This document shows, in pieces, positions 1 through 5,701 of a stretch of 15,106 bases of DNA. The position numbers were made by a program, and so were the translations under genes. Origin of the DNA: JAAZFF01 sp964405775 (GTDB lineage Bacteria > Verrucomicrobiota > Kiritimatiellia > RFP12 > UBA3636); NCBI GenBank assembly GCA_964405775.1, contig CAYOPG010000054.1, forward strand, positions 1 through 15,106, read 5' to 3'. The notes below the pieces were generated by a model. That model saw only the letters and a list, made by a program, of their open reading frames with translations. It searched no databases and was not told where the DNA came from. Positions within the stretch are counted from its first letter, which is position 1, and the number at the start of each line of letters is the position of its first letter.

Positions 1-77
1 AGCACGGGGTGCTTAGCCCTCGAAAAAACGTCGCAAAACAGAGATGCGCCCAAATCCCACTTGCGCGCAGTATGTCA

Positions 78-107
78 TTGCGCTTTTGTGGCGTAACATG
101 CTATACT
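78..107 (+). promoter_or_regulatory. Sigma70-type promoter with extended -10, for the small lipoprotein gene
   Basis: The -35 box TTGCGC (78-83) and the -10 box TATACT (102-107) are 18 bp apart, and TGC directly before the -10 box (99-101) makes it an extended -10. Transcription would start near 114, giving a leader of about 100 nt before the ATG at 217. A perfect dyad flanks the -10 box. The call rests on sequence match only. Confidence 0.7.
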
Positions 108-114
108 TACGCCA
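89..114. promoter_or_regulatory. Operator-like perfect inverted repeat around the -10 box
   Basis: TGGCGTAA (89-96) is repeated inverted as TTACGCCA (107-114), with a 10-bp spacer that contains most of the -10 box. The half-site centres are 18 bp apart, close to two helical turns, as expected for a dimeric regulator on one face of the DNA. Transcription should start near 114, so the left arm is not transcribed and an RNA hairpin cannot explain it. A repressor site is the natural reading; the regulator is unknown. Confidence 0.5.
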
Positions 115-115
115 T

Positions 116-170
116 CCCCGTATATCCGGGGCAACGCATGTGTCGGCCGCCCCGTAAAATTCGGTATACG
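116..170 (+). other. Predicted folded 5' leader of the lipoprotein mRNA
   Basis: An outer stem pairs CGTATA (119-124) with TATACG (165-170), and an inner stem pairs CGGGGC (127-132) with GCCCCG (149-154). A competing hairpin pairs CCCCG (116-120) with CGGGG (127-131), so two mutually exclusive folds are possible. There is no T run after it, so it is not a terminator. It matches no riboswitch class I recognise. Confidence 0.35.
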
Positions 171-216
171 CGGTGGGCACTGCACAAACAAGCAAACACA
201 AAGAAAAGGAAAACAC

Positions 217-396
217 ATGAAAAAGTTCCTAACGCTCATAGCCGCAACCGCTCTTGTAGCTATGTTGACTGGATGCGGATCACTGCGTACGCCCACTGAC
301 GGCCCGAACGCCAATAATGTTTATTACAGCACCTTCTTTGGCATCTCAATCGAAAGCGCTGTTTATGGCGACGGCATCATAGTGGACAAAATGTAA
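217..396 (+). CDS. Small lipoprotein, 59 residues, function unknown
   Basis: The short protein begins MKKFLTLIAATALVAML and has a textbook lipobox, LTGC, at residues 17-20. After lipidation at Cys20 about 40 residues remain, starting GSLRTPTDG and ending in an aromatic and glycine-rich stretch (NVYYSTFFGISIESAVYGDG, residues 34-53). There is no transmembrane segment beyond the signal peptide. The start is supported by an AAAAGGA ribosome binding site at 204-210, six bases upstream. The gene is monocistronic: it has its own promoter (78-107), a folded leader and a terminator-like hairpin (399-494). It should sit in the inner or outer membrane facing the periplasm. I do not recognise the family and assign no function. 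The lipobox, ribosome binding site and promoter together make it a convincing gene despite its size. Confidence 0.8.
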   Translation: MKKFLTLIAATALVAMLTGCGSLRTPTDGPNANNVYYSTFFGISIESAVYGDGIIVDKM

Positions 397-398
397 GT

Positions 399-494
399 AG
401 AGTGTTTCGCTCTGCTAGCATAGAGCCAAGACCGCAGGAGGGTGGCTATGACAAGTTCCATAGGGAACATGAAAGGCCGTTTCCTGCGGTTTTT
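399..494 (+). terminator. Branched hairpin with T run: terminator, or a structured leader RNA
   Basis: The main stem pairs ACCGCAGGA (431-439) with TCCTGCGGT (482-490), extendable outward through A-T and G-T pairs, and runs into TTTTT (490-494). The 42-nt apical part holds its own perfect hairpin, GTTCC (455-459) with GGAAC (464-468) around a 4-nt loop. Upstream, GCTCT (409-413) pairs with AGAGC (422-426), competing with AGAGTG/CGCTCT (399-413). As a terminator it would end the lipoprotein transcript, but such a large branched apex is unusual. The AAGACCGCAGG on the 5' side (428-438) recalls the core of L10-type ribosomal protein leaders, from memory and unverified. Confidence 0.5.
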
Positions 495-509
495 GATTTA
501 AATTGCCTC

Positions 510-538
510 TTGACTTTTGACGCACAAAACATCATCAT
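510..538 (+). promoter_or_regulatory. Possible promoter for the basic protein-pyrK-pyrD operon
   Basis: TTGACT (510-515) is followed after 17 bp by CATCAT (533-538), which keeps four of six -10 consensus positions, including A2 and T6. The predicted start near 545 leaves a leader of about 37 nt with GGAGAG (572-577) before the ATG at 582. The -10 box is weak, so confidence is moderate. Confidence 0.4.
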
Positions 539-581
539 AAGCCACTCATTTTCAACAGACGTATAGACCACGGAGAGAACG

Positions 582-806
582 ATGTCCCTACAGAATCATG
601 ATGCAGTAAAAAGAGTCAAGCATGTGCGCCGCCCAAAAAAGACTGAGGCGGAGCGTGCGCGTCGCCAGAAGGTGCAAAAGAAACGCCTTGTGGCAATGGG
701 TTATCCGCAGGAGGAAGCAGACAAGCTCTCCCCTCTGGAAATTCGCAACAAGGTTGTGCGTCCGGCTAAGGTCGCAAGAGAGCTGGCCGCCAAGGCCGGC
801 AAATGA
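582..806 (+). CDS. Small basic protein of unknown function, overlapping pyrK
   Basis: A 74-residue protein with roughly 22 Lys/Arg residues. The N-terminal half is almost all positive charge and probably helical (for example VRRPKKTEAERARRQKVQKK, residues 15-34). A second segment, MGYPQEEADKLSPLEIRNKV (39-58), looks like a small amphipathic helical unit, and the tail is Ala/Lys rich. There is no signal peptide or membrane segment, and no Cys, so it is not a zinc finger. GGAGAG at 572-577 supports the start. Its TGA overlaps the pyrK ATG (ATGA at 803-806), so the two are probably translationally coupled. The composition suggests binding to nucleic acid or the ribosome, but that is inference from charge alone. 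I do not recognise the family. Confidence 0.75.
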   Translation: MSLQNHDAVKRVKHVRRPKKTEAERARRQKVQKKRLVAMGYPQEEADKLSPLEIRNKVVRPAKVARELAAKAGK

Positions 807-1600
807 CCAGTCTACACGAGACCAGAACAATCTCGAACAAGACGCTCGGCGGTGGCTACAGAATGTTGCTGCTTGAAGCGCCTGAGGTTGTTTCTGACGC
901 CAAACCAGGGCAGTTTATACATCTCCGCATCCCTAACGTCGAGCCATCGGCGCTTCGGCGTCCGTTCAGCATTTGCGACGCCCATGAGGGCATTCTGTCG
1001 ATCTTGTACAAGAATGTAGGCCGTGGCACAGAGTCAATGGGATATTTGCGGGCTGGCGACACGGTAAACATAATGGGGCCAATCGGCAATGGATTCCCCT
1101 CTCCTGCCCGGAGCTCTTTACCGCTTCTCGTCGCGGGGGGATATGGTGTTGCACCCTTGTATTTCTTAGCCAAGAACTCCAAAACCAAAGGCATCCTTTT
1201 CGCTGGTGGCAGGTCTGCGGAGGATGTGCTGCTTATAGATTTTTTCAAAGACATCGGCTGGGACACACAGGTCTGCACAGACGACGGTTCACTTGGAGTG
1301 AAAGGGTTCGTTACCGCCGCCTTGGACTCGTGGCAGAGTCTCCACCCCGCCACAAAGATCGAGATGTTCGCATGCGGCCCGGAGGGAATGCTCGCGGCGG
1401 TGGACGCTCGCGCCATAAGATGGGGCGCAAAGGCGTGGATATCACTCGACAGGCGTATGGGCTGCGCTGTTGGCGCGTGTCTCGGATGCGTGCAGAAGAT
1501 GAAGCGCAACACGGAATCTGGGATCGAGGAGACATATATCGCACGAGTCTGCCAGGATGGTCCGGTTTTCGAATCGGGGACGATAGTCTGGGGGAACTGA
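803..1600 (+). CDS. pyrK: Dihydroorotate dehydrogenase B, electron transfer subunit PyrK
   Basis: PyrK carries FAD and a [2Fe-2S] cluster and passes electrons from the PyrD FMN to NAD+ in de novo pyrimidine synthesis. At 265 residues it has the usual family length. The N-terminal ferredoxin-reductase barrel has the FAD motif RRPFSI at residues 52-57. The nucleotide-binding domain has GGYGVAPL at 112-119 and FACGPEGM at 189-196. The C-terminal cluster site is DRRMGCAVGACLGC followed by CQDGPVF, giving Cys221, Cys226, Cys229 and Cys250, all four expected ligands. The ATG lies inside the stop of the preceding gene, which favours translational coupling. pyrD starts 4 nt after its stop, as expected for subunits of one PyrD2-PyrK2 complex. 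NAD-linked class 1B enzymes suit growth with little oxygen, but do not prove it. Confidence 0.95.
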   Translation: MTSLHETRTISNKTLGGGYRMLLLEAPEVVSDAKPGQFIHLRIPNVEPSALRRPFSICDAHEGILSILYKNVGRGTESMGYLRAGDTVNIMGPIGNGFPSPARSSLPLLVAGGYGVAPLYFLAKNSKTKGILFAGGRSAEDVLLIDFFKDIGWDTQVCTDDGSLGVKGFVTAALDSWQSLHPATKIEMFACGPEGMLAAVDARAIRWGAKAWISLDRRMGCAVGACLGCVQKMKRNTESGIEETYIARVCQDGPVFESGTIVWGN

Positions 1601-1604
1601 CACA

Positions 1605-2507
1605 GTGGCTATAGATCTTTCTGTCAAAATAGGCGGGATAAATATGAAAAATCCCGTGACCGTCGCCTCTGGCACATTTGGCTATGGTCTGGAGTACGCC
1701 AATTTGATAGACGTAACGCGTCTCGGCGCGATCACTGTCAAGGGCATACGCAAAGATCCGTGCGAGGGCAACAAGACTCCACGTATATGGGAAGTTCACG
1801 GAGGCATGTTAAACGCGATCGGCCTTCAAGGTCCCGGGGTTGCAGGCTTCGCCGCCGAGTATATGCCATTTCTACGGACAACGGGCGTGCCGGTAATAGT
1901 CAACATTTGGGGGACAACCATTGACGGCTACGTTGAAACGGCTGAGGCGCTGGAAGAAGTACCCGGAATCGACGGGCTGGAAATAAACGTGTCCTGCCCC
2001 AACGTGAAGCACGGAGGAGCTTCTTTCGGCGGGAACCCCGAAACCATGAAGTCTGTGGTGCAGGCGGTGCGCCGAGTGACAAAACGCAACCTCATCACCA
2101 AGCTTGCGCCGAACGTGCCAGATGTGCGCGTTTTTGCACTGGCGGCGGAAGAGGCTGGATCAGACGCGCTCGCCATAAGCAACACGATTCCCGCCATGGC
2201 TATCGATATCGAGGCTCGCCGCCCCGCGCTTGCAAACACAACAGGAGGACTTTCCGGGCCGGCGCTTCATCCTGTTGCCGTCAAGCTCGTCTGGGACGCG
2301 GCTTCAGTCGTCAAGATCCCAATAATAGGCATGGGCGGAATCATGGAGCCTGCGGACGCCATTGAGTTCCTCGCTGCCGGTGCCACCGCGGTCGCCGTTG
2401 GCACAGCCAATTTCATCGACCCAACCACACCGCTTCGCGTAATCGACGGAATAGCGGAGTATATGGAACGCCACGGCATGGAGCGTGTGTCGGACATCCG
2501 CCTCTAA
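1605..2507 (+). CDS. pyrD: Dihydroorotate dehydrogenase, class 1B catalytic subunit PyrD
   Basis: This cytosolic FMN enzyme oxidises dihydroorotate to orotate. The 300-residue TIM barrel shows the class 1 signature throughout: ASGTFGYG (21-28), VKGI with Lys46, NAIGLQGPG (70-78), and NVSCPNVKHGG (128-138) with Cys131 as the catalytic base that separates class 1 from class 2. It continues with Lys166 in ITKLAPN, SNT (192-194), GGLSGPA (214-220), and the FMN phosphate loops GMGGI (242-246) and VGTANF (265-270). Class 1B rather than 1A follows from the adjacent pyrK. The start is GTG, four bases after pyrK stops, with GGGGGA at 1590-1595 as a reasonable ribosome binding site inside the pyrK end. 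No ATG fits the N-terminal beta strand better. No terminator is visible after it. Confidence 0.95.
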   Translation: MAIDLSVKIGGINMKNPVTVASGTFGYGLEYANLIDVTRLGAITVKGIRKDPCEGNKTPRIWEVHGGMLNAIGLQGPGVAGFAAEYMPFLRTTGVPVIVNIWGTTIDGYVETAEALEEVPGIDGLEINVSCPNVKHGGASFGGNPETMKSVVQAVRRVTKRNLITKLAPNVPDVRVFALAAEEAGSDALAISNTIPAMAIDIEARRPALANTTGGLSGPALHPVAVKLVWDAASVVKIPIIGMGGIMEPADAIEFLAAGATAVAVGTANFIDPTTPLRVIDGIAEYMERHGMERVSDIRL

Positions 2508-2511
2508 TCGG

Positions 2512-2540
2512 TTGCCAAATCGCCGGCCAAATGCTACCAT
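2512..2540 (+). promoter_or_regulatory. Promoter abutting the gmhA start codon (leaderless type)
   Basis: TTGCCA (2512-2517) and TACCAT (2535-2540) are 17 bp apart, with TGC before the -10 box as an extended -10. Only seven bases separate the -10 box from the ATG at 2548, so transcription should start at or within a base of the A. There is no purine-rich ribosome binding site upstream. A direct repeat GCCAAAT (2514-2520 and 2526-2532) lies in the promoter. It begins five bases after the pyrD stop. Confidence 0.6.
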
Positions 2541-2547
2541 TCTCGGC

Positions 2548-3144
2548 ATGAACAGCACTGAAAAGCGTAACCCGCCGGATGCGGAAAGAATAATACAAGA
2601 CGCAGCGGAAGCTGTGCTTTCGCTCAAGACAATTCTGCCGGATATAAACGCCGCGGTTGAGATGTTCATTGAGACGCTTTCTTCCGGCCGCAAGGTGCTT
2701 ACTGCCGGCAACGGCGGAAGCGCGGCAGAAGCTATGCATCTGGCAGAGGAGCTTTCGGGGCGATATTGCAGGGATCGTCGCGCCCTTCCCGGGTTGTCGC
2801 TTTGCTCCGACGGCACTGTGCTAACCTGTATTGCAAATGACTACGGTTTTGACGACATATTCGCCCGACAAGTCGAGGCACTCGGGGCTGAGGGTGATTT
2901 GCTTGTGTTATTCTCAACCAGCGGCAACTCGCCGAATCTTATTGCAGCCGCCAAACGGGCAGCAAACTTGGGGTTGCGGGTACTCGCCATGCTGGGGCGC
3001 GGCGGCGGCTTGATGAAAAACTCGCCGGACATAGACCTGAACATCACGGTTCCCGACACCGCGGGGGCGCACGTGCAGGAAGCCCATCAGGTGCTCATCC
3101 ACCTGATTCTTGAACATGTGGACCACTTGTTCGCCAGCAAGTAA
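2548..3144 (+). CDS. gmhA: Phosphoheptose isomerase (GmhA/DiaA-type SIS protein)
   Basis: GmhA converts sedoheptulose 7-phosphate to D-glycero-D-manno-heptose 7-phosphate, the first step toward the ADP-heptose of LPS core. The 198-residue single SIS domain has GNGGSAAEAMHLAEEL (54-69), LFSTSGNSPN (121-130) for phosphate binding, and VQEAHQVLIHLILEH near the C terminus. By comparison with E. coli GmhA, the zinc ligands and catalytic residues would be His64, Glu68, Gln177 and His185, all present; their retention favours GmhA over the non-catalytic DiaA. The frame is open back to 2485, but the alternative start lies inside pyrD and adds an unlike N terminus, and the promoter ends just before 2548. 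The next gene's ribosome binding site overlaps this stop, so the two form an operon. A D-alpha-D-heptose route specific role cannot be settled here. Confidence 0.85.
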   Translation: MNSTEKRNPPDAERIIQDAAEAVLSLKTILPDINAAVEMFIETLSSGRKVLTAGNGGSAAEAMHLAEELSGRYCRDRRALPGLSLCSDGTVLTCIANDYGFDDIFARQVEALGAEGDLLVLFSTSGNSPNLIAAAKRAANLGLRVLAMLGRGGGLMKNSPDIDLNITVPDTAGAHVQEAHQVLIHLILEHVDHLFASK

Positions 3145-3156
3145 GGAGTATAGAAA

Positions 3157-4038
3157 ATGAGAAAAACCATACGCACATTTTTATTGCTGTTTGCCACGGC
3201 CACATCGGCGCTAGCACAACAGACTTCCGGGCTGCAGGTGGACGCCTCGCTGGAATTTACCGAATACGTCGTAAACGAAGCCATCCCCGTTACTGTCACG
3301 ATCAGCAATCCCGGCACATCGGCCTTCATTATAGACGACTACGGTCCATACACCCAAAACGGAGTAACAGTTTACGTTCGCGACCGGCTGGGCAATCTAA
3401 TGCTGCCACCACAAGATAAAAAGTTTGTGGAAACGCTTTCAATAAAATCTGGGGAAAGCCAAACGGTTACAATACTTGTGAATCAATTCTACGACATGGA
3501 GAACCAAGGGCGCTATCAGATCAGCGTGGTCGTAAATAGAGGCGAGGCGCGATCATCATCACGTCTTATATCTATATCGGTCGTAAGCGGCATAAAAATC
3601 GGCAGCGCAACACGCGTAAAAGAAGGCCATGACAATGTAACGCTGGAACACACATTGCTTTATTGGGTGCGTGGCGGCAAGGAGCAGCTCTTCCTGCGAG
3701 TCATTGAGCATCCATCGGGCAACCTCTTCGGATTTACCCATCTAGGAAACATAGTGCGTATAGCCCAGCCTAAAATTGAGTTCGGTCCCGGCAACACTGT
3801 TATCGTGACCCATCAGACATCACGTGACAAGTTTTTGCGCACAAAAGTCGATTTCTCCAACGACTCACCTGTCGATGAACAGCGTAACATGGTCAGCGCC
3901 GACGCGGTTCGTGAAGAGATCGTCACACGCCACGTCGCCCGTAAAATAGGAGATAAAGCGAACGAGAAGCCAGAAAAGACGGGTTTCTTTTCCCGGCGCA
4001 CACGCCGTTCCGGGAGCGACACGGGAACGAAAAAATAA
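3157..4038 (+). CDS. Exported beta-rich (Ig-like) protein, function unknown
   Basis: The 293-residue protein begins with a signal peptide, MRKTIRTFLLLFATATSALA, with signal peptidase I cleavage expected after Ala20 (SALA then QQ). The mature part is rich in short beta strands. Residues about 25-145 look like an Ig-like sandwich (for example VTVTISNPGTSAFIIDDYG), and a second beta region runs to about 235 (VRGGKEQLFLRVIEHPSGNL). The last 45 residues are charged and probably disordered, with a strongly basic segment (FFSRRTRRSGS). There is no lipobox and no further membrane segment, so it should be periplasmic or secreted. AAGGAG at 3143-3148, overlapping the gmhA stop, fits the ATG at 3157. 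Linkage to gmhA hints at an envelope role but does not show one. I recognise no enzyme motif. Confidence 0.8.
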   Translation: MRKTIRTFLLLFATATSALAQQTSGLQVDASLEFTEYVVNEAIPVTVTISNPGTSAFIIDDYGPYTQNGVTVYVRDRLGNLMLPPQDKKFVETLSIKSGESQTVTILVNQFYDMENQGRYQISVVVNRGEARSSSRLISISVVSGIKIGSATRVKEGHDNVTLEHTLLYWVRGGKEQLFLRVIEHPSGNLFGFTHLGNIVRIAQPKIEFGPGNTVIVTHQTSRDKFLRTKVDFSNDSPVDEQRNMVSADAVREEIVTRHVARKIGDKANEKPEKTGFFSRRTRRSGSDTGTKK

Positions 4039-4059
4039 TAAGCGGAAACGTAACGCTAC

Positions 4060-4488
4060 CTACATCCCTGTCGAACCAAAGCCACCGGAGGCTCGTTTTG
4101 TTTCGGAAAGCGTGTTGCTTTCCTCTATGTCCACCCGGAATACAGGGCATATCACCATTTGAGCCACGCGCATCCCTACAGTGACGGCGAAGGGTTCGTT
4201 GCCGAGATTCGCAAGTACTACGCAGACCTCTCCGCGGTAGCCTTGGTCTATTGTCCCGGGCGTGTTTAGTACGGTTATGGCGTGGCGGGCGGCAAGACCA
4301 CTACGCGGCCGCACCTGCGCCTCAGTGCCAGGCGGCAGCTCCACCGACAAACCGGTCCGCACTGTTGACCAGCTACCGGGACGTATTACGACATCCTCAA
4401 TAGAGCATAGATCCATGCCCGAATCCCCCACGTGAGCGTATTGGGGTATGACTGCGTCTGGCGAGAGCTTTTTAATTATTACTTTCAT
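4060..4488 (-). CDS. dut: dUTP diphosphatase (trimeric dUTPase)
   Basis: Dut hydrolyses dUTP to dUMP and PPi, keeping uracil out of DNA and supplying thymidylate synthesis. The 142 residues carry all five family motifs in order: GDSGMDL (21-27), RPRSGLA (60-66), TPGTIDQGYRGE (76-87) with catalytic Asp81, GMRVAQMVI (105-113), and the P-loop-like RASGGFGSTG (132-141) that closes over the nucleotide. Each subunit of the homotrimer normally contributes motifs to shared active sites, and the length is normal. It is the last gene of a minus-strand operon, starting 17 nt after the NodB-fold protein stops. The ribosome binding site is weak (AAGCAAGA before ATG). It converges with the exported protein gene, 21 bp away, with no clear terminator between them. 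Confidence 0.95.
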   Translation of the reverse strand: MKVIIKKLSPDAVIPQYAHVGDSGMDLCSIEDVVIRPGSWSTVRTGLSVELPPGTEAQVRPRSGLAARHAITVLNTPGTIDQGYRGEVCVVLANLGNEPFAVTVGMRVAQMVICPVFRVDIEESNTLSETKRASGGFGSTGM

Positions 4489-4505
4489 AGATCTTGCTTG
4501 TCAAA

Positions 4506-5660
4506 TTATTGCCCTGATGAATCTGCCCCCTCGTCCTCTTCGGGGGGCGGAGGTATAAGCGGTATTACATCTACTTCATACTTAAGCTTCAGATTTGGCC
4601 TGCCCGTTTCGGTTCCCCGTTTAAAGGCTGATTTCGGGATATCCGTACTGAAGTACCACACCACATTCGCTTCATCGAAAATCGAAACTGAAATTGGAAA
4701 CTCGGCGTCTGCCGGAAGATCCAGATGGAAGACGCCTTCCGGCCCCAAGTCGGCAACTTCGCCGCGGGCAATAGGATCCAGCGTTTCGGATTCAGTATTG
4801 GAATCATACACTAGCACAGACATCGGGAAGGTCGGTCCAACAGGGTGCGTGACTCGGATTTTTCCCAAAACACCGGGCGACAACTCCTCGAACGCCTCGA
4901 CACCGAACACGTGGCGTCCGCCGACCACACGCAGTCTCGGCAATGTAAGGAAATCGGAGTTAGCTCCGATTTTGGCAACTTCATCGCCGTAAACCATGCC
5001 AAACTTTATCTTCGCTCTAATAACATCCTCACGCAACTTTGGAGTGTAAAGACCGAACGGATAACTGAAAATGCCGGATTTCTTTCCCGTTCTCTTGCGT
5101 AAATCGGATCTGGACGCGCGAATTTCGTTGAAAGGATTGTCATGCCGCGTCAGATCGACATAGTGCCTTGTATGTCCCCCGAATATGAACACTCCACTTT
5201 TATCCTCTTGCTTGATCTCATCCCATGTCAGCATTGGCTCGCCATTAAGCATGAGGCGGTTGGCGGAATCCTTGCCGATGTATATCGTTGCCAGGTTCAC
5301 GACGGCAGTAAAGTCCTGCTCCTGGAGTATCGGTTTTACGGAAGACAGCAGGCTGCGGTAGGCGTTGTCGAATGTGATCATGAATGGCCTCTCCGGCAAC
5401 GGCACGCCCCACACGGCGTAAGCGCGAAGGCGCGAAGGGGTGACGGTTCTGTACCCGTCCTCTGCCAGCTCCATGATCTGCTTGTTGAAATTCTCAACAA
5501 GAACGTCGTATTTACCATCGGCTGAAACAGCAACCTTATCGTAGAGAAGGATCGGCACATCTACGGCAGGGAGGAAAAAACGCGCTCGAATAAGCAGGAA
5601 GGCAAGGGCTAAAAGAACCGCCCCGGAAGTCACACATAGAATCTTTACCAACTTTTTCAT
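4506..5660 (-). CDS. Membrane-anchored NodB-fold (CE4) protein, possibly inactive
   Basis: A 384-residue protein with a short basic N terminus and one membrane segment (about 5-25), placing the rest in the periplasm. Residues 35-250 follow the polysaccharide deacetylase fold: VPILLYDKV (35-43), FMITFDNAYRS (93-103), FGGHTRHYVDLT (160-171) and FSYPFGLY (198-205). Standard CE4 enzymes have TFDDGY, in which the first Asp is the base and the second binds metal, and HTxxHxxL with two His metal ligands. Here the second Asp is Asn99, and the second His position is Tyr167, with His166 shifted by one. The usual LLYH is LLYD. His163 and Asp98 remain. Residues 260-365 look like an added beta domain; the end is Pro and acid rich. 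It lies 41 nt after the methyltransferase and 17 nt before dut. It may bind polysaccharide without deacetylating it. Confidence 0.8.
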   Translation of the reverse strand: MKKLVKILCVTSGAVLLALAFLLIRARFFLPAVDVPILLYDKVAVSADGKYDVLVENFNKQIMELAEDGYRTVTPSRLRAYAVWGVPLPERPFMITFDNAYRSLLSSVKPILQEQDFTAVVNLATIYIGKDSANRLMLNGEPMLTWDEIKQEDKSGVFIFGGHTRHYVDLTRHDNPFNEIRASRSDLRKRTGKKSGIFSYPFGLYTPKLREDVIRAKIKFGMVYGDEVAKIGANSDFLTLPRLRVVGGRHVFGVEAFEELSPGVLGKIRVTHPVGPTFPMSVLVYDSNTESETLDPIARGEVADLGPEGVFHLDLPADAEFPISVSIFDEANVVWYFSTDIPKSAFKRGTETGRPNLKLKYEVDVIPLIPPPPEEDEGADSSGQ

Positions 5661-5701
5661 TACTTAGGGGTAGTCCAAATTATCCATAATCCCAGCAGGC
5701 T

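Noticed and set aside
856..1512. Long open minus-strand frame opposite pyrK
   Set aside because: It lies antisense to a gene with all PyrK motifs, and its product is low in recognisable structure; a codon-bias shadow.
2485..2547. Upstream start for gmhA
   Set aside because: It lies inside pyrD and upstream of the gmhA promoter -10 box; the added residues do not look like the SIS family.
4432..4992. Plus-strand open frame opposite dut and the NodB-fold gene
   Set aside because: Ser/Thr/Pro-rich product, no ribosome binding site, and it overlaps two well-supported genes.
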